A DNA stretch of 7,779 nt from an uncultured Amylibacter sp. (GCA_937944065.1 CALDZS010000280.1:1-7779); one strand, 5' to 3'; positions 1 through 5,777 are shown, counted from the first letter of the stretch. Numbers and translations: made by a program. The notes: generated from the sequence alone by a model not told the origin.

Positions 1-290
1 CGATTACCGTTGTGATCACGCAGCTCTATCCCCGCAAAGATCATACCCAGTGTGGCAGACTTGCGGTGCAGCATATAGGCGCGATAGCCAAAGTTTATAG
101 CAAACATTGCGACAATCGCGAACAGCGCCGTCAAGCCAAGCGTGACCAGGATCGACGCCAGATACAACAGCCAAAAGACCACCATATCAATGACCCAAGC
201 CAGTAGGCGCTTGTACGGGACACCTGCATAGAACTGCGCGTCCATTTGCGGATCAGGCAGGCCCGACAGGTCAAATTGATTATTAATCAT
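1..290 (-). CDS. RDD family membrane protein, N-terminal part (3' end outside window)
   Basis: Reading from the ATG at 290 to the left edge gives 96 residues with no stop. A polar N-terminus of about 25 residues is followed by YKRLLAWVID, which carries the RDD-family signature Arg28, Ala31 and Asp35 in the first membrane helix. A strongly hydrophobic stretch runs from about 30 to 67, probably two helices, and then comes SATLGMIFAGIELRD, the usual loop after helix 2 in this family. RDD proteins are small inner-membrane proteins of mostly unknown role; some have been linked to ion or proton exchange. The start is firm because a stop (TAA) sits immediately upstream in frame, although the ribosome site (GGAATTC region) is weak. 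The gene lies downstream of the DUF2852-type gene on the same strand, separated by 91 bp with a perfect hairpin. The family call is sure; the function is not known. Confidence 0.85.
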   Translation of the reverse strand, partial: MINNQFDLSGLPDPQMDAQFYAGVPYKRLLAWVIDMVVFWLLYLASILVTLGLTALFAIVAMFAINFGYRAYMLHRKSATLGMIFAGIELRDHNGN

Positions 291-305
291 TTAGGAATTC
301 CATAA

Positions 306-332
306 CTTTGCCCGCAGATTATGCGGGCAAAG
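306..332 (-). terminator. Perfect 11-bp hairpin between the DUF2852 and RDD genes (terminator or leader hairpin)
   Basis: Arms at 306-316 (CTTTGCCCGCA) and 322-332 (TGCGGGCAAAG) are perfect reverse complements with a 5-nt loop. The GC-rich stem lies about 50 bp past the stop of the upstream minus-strand gene and 16 bp before the RDD start codon. No run of T follows the stem on either strand, so a standard Rho-independent terminator is not proven. It could equally be a 5' leader hairpin of the RDD gene or an RNA-stabilising or processing structure. Confidence 0.5.
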
Positions 333-381
333 CGGCGCAGGCTCAATAGGGGAGAATTTAACCCGCGTTTGGGAAGACAGG

Positions 382-756
382 TTAGCTGGTTGCTTTGACC
401 TGTTTTTCACGGTTGGACATGAACTCGTCAAATTCCGATTTATCCTTGGCATCGCGTAGACGCTGCAAGAATGACTGGAAAGATGATTGTTCTTCTTCCA
501 ACCGTGTCAGTGTGTCCTGTTTATAGGCATCAAACGCCGCATTGCCTGTGTTGGAATGCATTTTGCGCTTTGATCCTGAACAGCCAAAAAATGATCTCGA
601 CATTCTATTGCTCCATAACATGTAAAATAAAACCGCAAGGCCTAGGGGCCAAACGAAGATGAACCCAAGGATCATCACAGTTAACCAAGCGCCTTTACCC
701 TTGGCGTCCAGCGCGTCGGTAACGGATCTGAACCAAGATGTAGCAGTGGTTGACAT
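382..756 (-). CDS. DUF2852-type small membrane protein with C-terminal coiled coil
   Basis: The protein has 124 residues from the ATG at 756. One membrane segment spans about residues 24-48 and contains the sequence GFIFVWPLGLAVLFYMLW. A basic, Ser/Gly-rich linker (about 50-68) follows, and then a charged region at about 72-120 (GNAAFDAYK...TLTRLEEEQ...FLQRLRDAKDKSEFDEFM), which looks like an amphipathic or coiled-coil helix. This WPLGL helix plus 'FD-YK-TL-RLEEE' tail is what I recognise as DUF2852, an uncharacterised alphaproteobacterial family. The frame stays open back to a GTG at 816. The ATG at 756 is preferred because AAAGGAA lies about 12 nt upstream and the extra 20 residues look unlike the family. 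Its function is unknown. It is divergent from the universal stress protein gene and upstream of the RDD gene, possibly co-transcribed with it. Confidence 0.8.
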   Translation of the reverse strand: MSTTATSWFRSVTDALDAKGKGAWLTVMILGFIFVWPLGLAVLFYMLWSNRMSRSFFGCSGSKRKMHSNTGNAAFDAYKQDTLTRLEEEQSSFQSFLQRLRDAKDKSEFDEFMSNREKQVKATS

Positions 757-805
757 AGGTGGGGGTGTTCCTTTCAGTTTGGTTTCGGTTACGAGAATAA
801 TGTAA

Positions 806-824
806 ATGTTATTCACATTAACAT
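806..824. promoter_or_regulatory. AT-rich inverted repeat upstream of the DUF2852 gene
   Basis: ATGTTA (806-811) and TAACAT (819-824) are exact reverse complements separated by 7 bp. A second, shorter nested pair AATGT/ACATT lies at 805-809 and 815-819. The repeat is centred about 59 bp upstream of the DUF2852 start codon, where an operator could sit. The half-sites resemble Zur/Fur-type TGTTA...TAACA, but the 7-bp spacer does not fit the usual Zur spacing that I know, so the regulator is not assigned. AT-rich sequence makes chance occurrence likely. Confidence 0.25.
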
Positions 825-876
825 ATGTAGCAGGTGATTTTGGAAATACAAGGGGGCAGGGCAGAAAATCGGCAAT

Positions 877-910
877 CTGAGGCGCGAGCAGAATGCTGCT
901 TGCGGCTCAG
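877..910. other. Long imperfect intergenic hairpin (possible sRNA or leader structure)
   Basis: Arms at 877-891 and 896-910 form a 15-bp stem with one G-G mismatch and one G-U pair when read on the plus strand, closed by the 4-nt loop AATG. The inner five pairs are AGCAG/CTGCT and the outer five CTGAG/CTCAG. No T run follows on the plus strand. On the minus strand an ATTTTC occurs several bases past the stem, which is weak as a terminator. It lies about 60 bp upstream of the FNR-type box, away from either start codon, and no flanking gene ends here, so it is not explained as a gene terminator. Confidence 0.4.
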
Positions 911-971
911 CATCTGACACAAAGACCAACAATTATGAATTTGATACCCAGATGTAGATGCGCAAACCCGC

Positions 972-985
972 TTGATATAGGTCAA
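972..985 (+). promoter_or_regulatory. FNR/FnrL-type binding site upstream of the universal stress gene
   Basis: The 14-mer TTGATATAGGTCAA matches the FNR-family consensus TTGAT-N4-ATCAA at 9 of 10 fixed positions, and the TTGAT-N4-GTCAA variant fully. It is centred at 978.5, about 74 bp before the ATG at 1053. A weak -10-like TATTTT at 1008-1013 would put transcription start near 1020, placing the box near -41.5, the geometry at which FNR-type activators contact RNA polymerase. Universal stress genes are known FNR/FnrL targets in several proteobacteria. The site is seen; the promoter geometry is inferred. Confidence 0.7.
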
Positions 986-1052
986 TGTGTGTCAGTCTCA
1001 TCAAGAGTATTTTGGATCAACAGATTTAAGATAATCAACAGGAGACGTGGCT

Positions 1053-1460
1053 ATGTATAAGAAAATATTGGTTCCAATTCTTTTCGATGAAGGACATGAT
1101 ACAAAAGCATCCTATGCCGCGGCTCAGGCGTTGGCAGACAAAGATGCGACGTTCACGGTATTACACGTGATGGAGACTGTGCCGAATTACGTTATGCTGG
1201 AAATCCCCAGCGAAGTTATGGAAAAAACGCGCGAAGAGGCCCAGAACCAGTTGGTCAAATCAGCCAAAGGCTTGCCGAATGCGCAACCCGTTCTGATCGG
1301 CGGATCCTCTGGCAGAGCAATTGTGGATTATGCCAATGACAATAATTACGATTGTATTGTCATCGCATCCCATAAAATGGGGTTTGCGGACATATTCCTA
1401 GGTTCAACCGCGGCGAAGGTTGTCCGCCACGCCAAATGCTCTGTTCATGTTATTCGTTAA
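1053..1460 (+). CDS. Universal stress protein (UspA family), single domain
   Basis: The protein has 135 residues and is one complete Usp domain: YKKILVPILFD opens strand 1, TFTVLHVMETVP forms strand 2, and YDCIVIASHKMGF...FLGSTAAKVVRHAKCSVHVIR is the typical C-terminal block. Usp proteins are cytoplasmic homodimers that help survival under starvation, oxygen limitation and other stress, often by binding ATP. The Gly-Ser-Thr at 117-119 is kept, but the two earlier glycines of the classical G-2x-G-9x-G(S/T) nucleotide motif do not line up (Ile104 and His107 stand there), so ATP binding is uncertain. The ATG at 1053 is chosen over a GTG at 1047 because AGGAG (1040-1044) is 8 nt from the ATG and only 2 nt from the GTG. 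An FNR-type box upstream suggests induction at low oxygen. The gene is monocistronic and convergent with tetR, with 29 bp between the two stops and no clear terminator. Confidence 0.93.
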   Translation: MYKKILVPILFDEGHDTKASYAAAQALADKDATFTVLHVMETVPNYVMLEIPSEVMEKTREEAQNQLVKSAKGLPNAQPVLIGGSSGRAIVDYANDNNYDCIVIASHKMGFADIFLGSTAAKVVRHAKCSVHVIR

Positions 1461-1489
1461 CGATGGTGATTGACCAAGAAAACTGCGCG

Positions 1490-2107
1490 CTACCCGTCTT
1501 TCGGCAAAACACCCAAACCACGTAAATATACGCCAATCCCGCTTTCGATAATCTCTTCTGGTGTGAAGGGTGACCGTGCGCCTGGCTCGCCGCGTGCAAA
1601 CAGCTCTACTACACCGTGGGACATCGCCCATATGTGCTGGCTGACCATCAACGCGGGCGGGCGTTTATCCTGTGGAATGGATTGCAACATCTCTTCACAG
1701 GCTTTGGTCAGCGATGCAAAGGCGCGGTTGGCTGCATCTGACAGCTCTACCGACGCATTAATCGACAGGCCACTTTCGAACATGCAAATATAATGGCCAG
1801 GATATTTGCGTGCAAACGCTTGGTAGGCTTGCCCCGTTTTGCCGAAGGCTGCGATGGCTGATCCTTTGCCTTTGTCATAGGCAAACTCCATCAAATCGGC
1901 GAATATATTGAACCCCTGCAACGCAATCTCTGCGATGATCGCTTCGCGGCCTTCAAAATGACGATAGGGGGCGGCAGCGGACACGCCAGCGGTTTTCGCA
2001 GCTTCTGCCATAGTAAACCCGTTGGGGCCCTTTTGCTCGACCAATTTTATAGTCGCTTCAATCAGTGCCTGTTTCAGGTTCCCGTGATGATAGCCTTGCT
2101 TAGCCAA
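1490..2107 (-). CDS. TetR/AcrR family transcriptional regulator with WHG-type C-terminal domain
   Basis: The protein has 205 residues. The N-terminal DNA-binding domain is clear: YHHGNLKQALIEATIKLV (helix 1) and a helix-turn-helix at about 33-52 (MAEAAKTAGVSAAAPYRHF). The C-terminal ligand domain holds IWAMSHGVVELF (159-170), with Trp160 and His164-Gly165 as in the WHG group of TetR regulators. Its ligand is unknown. The only usable start that keeps the conserved YHHGNL segment is a TTG at 2107, which overlaps the ppk2 end by 8 bp. No good Shine-Dalgarno precedes it, so translation may depend on ribosomes finishing ppk2. TetR proteins usually repress their own operon or a neighbour, but I could not identify an operator. 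It is the last gene of the minus-strand block. Confidence 0.88.
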   Translation of the reverse strand: MAKQGYHHGNLKQALIEATIKLVEQKGPNGFTMAEAAKTAGVSAAAPYRHFEGREAIIAEIALQGFNIFADLMEFAYDKGKGSAIAAFGKTGQAYQAFARKYPGHYICMFESGLSINASVELSDAANRAFASLTKACEEMLQSIPQDKRPPALMVSQHIWAMSHGVVELFARGEPGARSPFTPEEIIESGIGVYLRGLGVLPKDG

Positions 2108-2966
2108 TGATTTCGGGGCCGCCTGTGATTTTTGGGTCTGGGCGCATCACGACTTCATCGTCGCGCTGGGTATAATTGATTTGAGATAGAACAGTTTTAA
2201 TGGCGGCGATGCGCGCGCGCTTCTTGTCGTCTGTACGCACGACGGTCCAAGGTGCATGTTTGGAATGGGTCTGCGCAAAATTCTCGGCAATAGCTTTGGT
2301 GTATTCATCCCATTTATACAAACCTTTGACGTCGATGCCCGACAATTTCCACTGCTTCAGGCGATCACCCTCGCGTGAAAGGAAGCGGCGCAATTGTTCG
2401 GCACGCCCAACATTTAACCAAATCTTGATCAGGATGATGCCGTCATCAACTAACATGTCCTCGAACTCGTTTACTTGCGCAAAGAAATGCCCGCGTTGTT
2501 CGTCTGTGCAAAAGCCGAATACTTTTTCGACCACAGCGCGGTTGTACCAAGAGCGGTCAAATAAAGTAATACAGCCAGCAGATGGCATGTGTTGGACATA
2601 ACGCTGGAAATACCATTGGCTGCGTTCTGTATCCGTTGGTTTTGACAGGGCGACTATCTTGGTTGACCGTGGGTTTAGGTTTTCACGAAACCGTTTAATT
2701 GTACCACCTTTGCCCGCTGCATCACGTCCTTCGAACACGACGGCCACGCGCGCGCCTGTTTCTTGTGCCCAAGATTGCAGTTTGACCAGTTCGACCTGCA
2801 GGTCATCCATGATCTTTTCATACTCTTTGGTCTTGATCGGGGCATCATATGGAAAGTTGGGATCAAGAATGCCTTTCTTGTCAGCAACCTTGATCGCCTT
2901 GCGGATGTTCGCAGGTGCGTGATTGTCATAAAATTCCGAGATTTGGCCGATAATGTCCGAAGTCAT
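2100..2966 (-). CDS. ppk2: Polyphosphate kinase 2 family protein (PPK2)
   Basis: The protein has 288 residues, usual for a one-domain PPK2. These cytoplasmic enzymes transfer phosphate between inorganic polyphosphate and nucleotides. Walker A is GRDAAGKGG at 80-88, the Walker-B-like DRSWYNR is at 137-143, and the lid region REGDRLKQWKLS is at about 198-209, followed by the WDEY segment and by APW...RTDDKKRARI near 238-253. All three sites look intact, so an active enzyme is expected. Whether it prefers ADP or AMP, and which direction dominates, cannot be read with confidence. The ATG at 2966 is chosen although the frame is open to 3089: AAGGG lies 10 nt upstream, the family begins here, and the longer version would run into the hydrolase gene. 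It lies 58 bp after the hydrolase gene and overlaps the tetR start. Polyphosphate metabolism often accompanies stress response, but no phosphate-regulon box is visible. Confidence 0.93.
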   Translation of the reverse strand: MTSDIIGQISEFYDNHAPANIRKAIKVADKKGILDPNFPYDAPIKTKEYEKIMDDLQVELVKLQSWAQETGARVAVVFEGRDAAGKGGTIKRFRENLNPRSTKIVALSKPTDTERSQWYFQRYVQHMPSAGCITLFDRSWYNRAVVEKVFGFCTDEQRGHFFAQVNEFEDMLVDDGIILIKIWLNVGRAEQLRRFLSREGDRLKQWKLSGIDVKGLYKWDEYTKAIAENFAQTHSKHAPWTVVRTDDKKRARIAAIKTVLSQINYTQRDDEVVMRPDPKITGGPEIIG

Positions 2967-3001
2967 AGTAGATGCACCCTTTGTTTTGCGGTGATTATGA
3001 G

Positions 3002-3029
3002 GATAGCGCGCCCACTGCGCAAGCCTATC
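3002..3029 (-). other. Possible interrupted hairpin between the hydrolase stop and ppk2
   Basis: GATAG (3002-3006) and CTATC (3025-3029) are complementary, and an inner GCGC/GCGC pair with loop CCACT can stack after an asymmetric internal loop. The structure covers the hydrolase stop codon (3027-3025) and ends about 35 bp before the ppk2 start. No T run follows on the minus strand. It might slow or stabilise the transcript between the two genes, but it is weak and may be chance in GC-rich sequence. Confidence 0.2.
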
Positions 3030-3975
3030 GCGCGTGCAATCTGTCCAAGGCTGCCACGAGCAAGTCCGTCGATAAGATATAGGTGCCATGCCCCATACCC
3101 TTCAGACGGGTATAGTTGATGGCGGGCACTTTGGCTTTCATCACATCGGCATGCACAGACACGGGCAAAGTTTCGTCTGCGTCGCCGTGGATCATCTCGA
3201 TTGGCAAAGACAGTTCGCCGTATCGCTGCGACATCGTTTTGACCGCAGGTAACAGACGCAACACTTGGCGCGCATTGGCGCGGAATGATTTTGGTCGCAC
3301 AGTTAATGGCACGCCCACATGATCGATAAATCCTTTGGGCGGCGTTTGCGGGCTGAATACCGAGCCATAGGCCTTACGCACGAAGTTTGGTGGCACAAGG
3401 CCAGCAACAATCCAATTGAATGGGTAATTGATCACCGGCTTGCCTGCCAGGTGATACATCGTGGCGACGGGGCCGGTCCATGGGTTGGATACGGCAGACA
3501 CCAAGGTCAGGCCGTCGAACATTTGCGGTTGATCCAAAACCCATTGCAAAGACACTGCCCCGCCGAAAGAATACCCCAGAAGGGTGGCTTTCTTAATTCC
3601 CAGCTTGCTCGCAGCCGCCTGCAAAACCTGCGCTTGATGGGTTAGAGTAGCCCCTTTGCGGTCAAACACATCGGTGTATCCATGGCCGGGTCGGTCAAAG
3701 GCAAACACCGTGTAGCGATCTTGCAGTTTTGGGATCAACGCGAACGTCCAGTCGCGCAGATTTCCACCAGCGCCGTGCAGCAAGATGATGACAGGTGCTG
3801 TGCCCATCGGCTGACCTGCTTGGATGTAATGTACGCTGCCGCCATCAAGTTGAACGAAGTTTCCAATCGCTGGAAATTGCTTTTCGGCACGCCCTGCGGC
3901 GCTTGCAGAAAATGTTGACGAAGTAACATTAAAAAGGGTGCAAATAACCGCAGCCCAAACCGTGGCTTTAATCAT
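3025..3975 (-). CDS. Alpha/beta-fold hydrolase with signal peptide or N-terminal anchor
   Basis: The protein has 316 residues. Residues 1-26 look like a signal peptide (MIKA, a hydrophobic core, then SASAA), so it should act in the periplasm or at the membrane. The hydrolase core shows the oxyanion-hole motif LLHGAGG at 65-71, FDRPGHG at 93-99, the nucleophile elbow GYSFG at 134-138 (Ser136), the acid in HGDADETLP (Asp267, or Asp265), and His296 in GMGHG. The catalytic triad is therefore complete. The substrate is unknown: the family includes esterases, lipases, epoxide or haloalkane hydrolases and peptidases. A Ser nucleophile argues against the last-named dehalogenases. The ATG at 3975 is preferred to a TTG at 4002. 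It overlaps the metA end by 8 bp (ATGATTAA), suggesting translational coupling. The link to methionine synthesis is positional only. It should not be confused with MetX, which is also alpha/beta-fold but cytoplasmic and not like this protein. Confidence 0.88.
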   Translation of the reverse strand: MIKATVWAAVICTLFNVTSSTFSASAAGRAEKQFPAIGNFVQLDGGSVHYIQAGQPMGTAPVIILLHGAGGNLRDWTFALIPKLQDRYTVFAFDRPGHGYTDVFDRKGATLTHQAQVLQAAASKLGIKKATLLGYSFGGAVSLQWVLDQPQMFDGLTLVSAVSNPWTGPVATMYHLAGKPVINYPFNWIVAGLVPPNFVRKAYGSVFSPQTPPKGFIDHVGVPLTVRPKSFRANARQVLRLLPAVKTMSQRYGELSLPIEMIHGDADETLPVSVHADVMKAKVPAINYTRLKGMGHGTYILSTDLLVAALDRLHAR

Positions 3976-4894
3976 CAGTCGTGCCGATCTTGTTGATATC
4001 AAACGGCGTGGTCTGATAAATCTCGTTTATCCAATTGCCATATAAGAGATGTCCGTGCGACCGCCAACGATTGGTCGGCTCTTGCGCGGGGTCATCGTCG
4101 GTATAGTAATTCTGTGGAATATTGATCGGTGTGCCATTGGCCACGTCACGATCATACTCTTGTTTCAACGTGTCATCATCATATTCGAAATGGTTGAAGA
4201 CATAGATCGCGTTATGCGCTTCGTCTTGCACCAAACACGGCCCCGTATCGGCAGAGCTGATGAGTGTTTTCAATCCATCTGCACGGTCGATGTCGCCAGC
4301 GTCAACCTCTGTCCAGCGGCTGACAGGCATCACTAGATCATCCGAGAAACCGCGCAAAAGCGGCGAAGACGCGTCATTGGTGCGATGACGAAAACACCCA
4401 AACGCCTTGGCGTCCAACATCCGTTTGTCGATGCCATGCAGATAGTAAATCATCGCCATGCCACCCCAGCACACACCGAAGGTTGAATGCACATTGGTTT
4501 GCGTCCAATCCATCACCTGTTTCATTTCGTCCCAATAAGACACATCTTCGAACGGCAGGTGCTCAATTGGTGCACCCGTGATGATCAGACCGTCAAATTT
4601 ACGATCTTTGATGTCTTCAAAGCTGGTGTAGAATGCTTCCATATGATCAGCACTGGTGTTTTTGGACGTATGTTCAGTCATCCGGATCAGGGTCAGGTCG
4701 ATTTGCAATGGCGTCGCACCGATCAGACGGGCAAACTGTGTTTCCGTCTGAATTTTCTTCGGCATCAAGTTCAACAACCCGATTTGCAAAGGCCGAATAT
4801 CCTGCCGCTCCGCGTCGCCCTTGGACATCACATACACGCCTTCGCTTTGCAAAACGTCAAAGGCGGGCAGTTTGGATGGGATGGTGATGGGCAT
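3968..4894 (-). CDS. metA: Homoserine O-acyltransferase MetA (predicted O-acetyltransferase)
   Basis: The protein has 308 residues, full length for MetA/MetAS. It makes O-acylhomoserine from homoserine and acyl-CoA, the first committed step of methionine synthesis in the cytoplasm. The N-terminus (MPITIPSKLPAFDVLQSEGV) and LNLMPKKIQTETQFARLIG (41-59) are family hallmarks. Catalytic residues fall on the reference numbering: Cys142 in FGVCWGG, His235 and Glu237 in FNHFEYD. Residue 111 is Glu (GAPIEHLPFEDV). In this family Glu111 marks acetyl-CoA users, while Gly there marks succinyl-CoA users such as the E. coli enzyme, so I predict the acetyl ester. The start ATG at 4894 lies 22 bp after the P-loop gene, with only a weak ribosome site, and the end overlaps the hydrolase start. 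No SAM riboswitch fits in the 22-bp gap, so any methionine control must lie further upstream or be absent. Confidence 0.96.
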   Translation of the reverse strand: MPITIPSKLPAFDVLQSEGVYVMSKGDAERQDIRPLQIGLLNLMPKKIQTETQFARLIGATPLQIDLTLIRMTEHTSKNTSADHMEAFYTSFEDIKDRKFDGLIITGAPIEHLPFEDVSYWDEMKQVMDWTQTNVHSTFGVCWGGMAMIYYLHGIDKRMLDAKAFGCFRHRTNDASSPLLRGFSDDLVMPVSRWTEVDAGDIDRADGLKTLISSADTGPCLVQDEAHNAIYVFNHFEYDDDTLKQEYDRDVANGTPINIPQNYYTDDDPAQEPTNRWRSHGHLLYGNWINEIYQTTPFDINKIGTTDD

Positions 4895-4916
4895 TGGGTG
4901 GACTTTCGTTAAGGCA

Positions 4917-5777
4917 TTAATATGTGTCTAAAACTTGCGCAATCAAGTCATAGAAATCTTGGCTGTCTTTGACGCGGTGCAAATCGTCGGGTTTAACAGA
5001 GATGCCCCAGTGTTTGGCGATCTGCGCATAACGCGGAAGACGGTCTTCTAGCAATTGACGATAGCCCCACAGGATAAACGCATTGGGATCGACTTTGTCT
5101 GCCTTTATGTCAAACTCTGTCAGATAACGGTTCCAGCATTGAATCAAGAATTCCTCGCGGTAATACATCGGTTTTGGGTCTCGTGCAAAGCGGTCTACCA
5201 GCGTTTCTGTATGGCTCTCGTCGCCTTCCAACCAGACGGGCAGGACATGCTGACATATGTTCGACAGTACAGGGTCGGCTTTATCCAAGGGATCAACCAC
5301 CTCGACCATCGATCCAGACGTGTCACATATGAAGTGGTCATAGTCATACAGACGCTTGGCGCGTTCAATGAAATGCACCGTGTCGATCATTGAATTAATC
5401 TCTGCATCACGGTGTAGACGTTGACGGCGCAGATATTCTTCAAACGGTATTCCGCCTTTGGAAGTATCACCAGGCTTGCCCAGATAAGTTGACAACGGCG
5501 ACAGATCAGAGAATTTCATATTGGCTGCAATATAAATTGCATCTGACCGCAGTAGATCCGCCAGAAACGGATTGCGCATCGCCTCTGCCTTGAAATTATC
5601 TGCGATATGCTCGCCCATATAGCGCGTGCCGATACGGTAATCGACGCTGTAGTGAAACCAATCACCGCCTTCGCGTAACATCTCGCTGATATGGGTTTTG
5701 CCCAGTCCTGACATGCCAAACAACATCACGCGCTTGGCGCGCGCATCGGTCCAGTCTTTTGCAGAATTATACAGCAT
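4917..5777 (-). CDS. Uncharacterised P-loop ATPase/kinase-like protein
   Basis: The protein has 286 residues, is soluble, and has no signal peptide. A clear Walker A, GMSGLGKT, is at 21-28, right after the strand KRVMLF. The layout strand, P-loop, helix and then WFHYSVDYRIGTRYM (40-54) resembles small-molecule or nucleoside kinases, in which a substrate-binding acid follows the first helix. HFICDTSGS (148-156) gives hydrophobic residues followed by Asp152 and may be the Walker B strand. PVWLEGDE (180-187) resembles the later strand after which kinases place a lid, and the C-terminal third is helical and Tyr/Trp-rich. I do not recognise a characterised family; ATPase, GTPase-like or kinase are all possible, and the substrate is unknown. 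It lies 22 bp upstream of metA on the same strand, so co-transcription is likely. The ATG at 5777 is preceded by AAGAAAG at about 8 nt. A 48-bp leader separates it from the transporter gene. Confidence 0.8.
   Translation of the reverse strand: MLYNSAKDWTDARAKRVMLFGMSGLGKTHISEMLREGGDWFHYSVDYRIGTRYMGEHIADNFKAEAMRNPFLADLLRSDAIYIAANMKFSDLSPLSTYLGKPGDTSKGGIPFEEYLRRQRLHRDAEINSMIDTVHFIERAKRLYDYDHFICDTSGSMVEVVDPLDKADPVLSNICQHVLPVWLEGDESHTETLVDRFARDPKPMYYREEFLIQCWNRYLTEFDIKADKVDPNAFILWGYRQLLEDRLPRYAQIAKHWGISVKPDDLHRVKDSQDFYDLIAQVLDTY

Larger units (their letters stand above)
757..1052. other. Divergent intergenic region with structured and regulatory elements
   Basis: These 296 bp hold no convincing ORF. 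From left to right they contain the Shine-Dalgarno of the minus-strand DUF2852 gene (about 769-775), an AT-rich inverted repeat (806-824), a long imperfect hairpin (877-910), an FNR-type box (972-985), a weak -10-like TATTTT (1008-1013) and the AGGAG of the universal stress gene (1040-1044). The region should carry promoters in both directions, but no clear sigma70 -35/-10 pair stands out for the minus strand. Confidence 0.7.

Noticed and set aside
757..816. GTG start adding 20 residues to the DUF2852-type protein
   Set aside because: The added residues are not typical of the family and would span the ribosome site of the ATG at 756.
1461..1489. Bidirectional terminator between the stress gene and tetR
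   Set aside because: The 29-bp gap has no stem of useful length and no T run.
2967..3089. N-terminal extension of ppk2 by 41 residues
   Set aside because: The extension reads RRTCSWQPWTDCTRD-like sequence that is the other frame of the hydrolase end; the ATG at 2966 has a ribosome site and fits the PPK2 family length.
3992..4001. TTGATATCAA palindrome as a second FNR box
   Set aside because: The half-sites are adjacent, without the 4-bp spacer, and the palindrome lies within the metA coding end.
3976..4002. TTG start adding 9 residues to the hydrolase
   Set aside because: It would put charged residues before the signal peptide and overlap metA by 35 bp; the ATG at 3975 gives a normal signal peptide.
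4487..4912. 141-residue plus-strand open frame opposite metA
   Set aside because: It lies antisense to a MetA with all catalytic residues intact, and its translation shows no recognisable family.
4895..4916. SAM-II or related riboswitch before metA
   Set aside because: Only 22 bp separate metA from the upstream stop, and neither this gap nor the 48-bp leader at 5778-5825 shows the known core; such motifs need more space.
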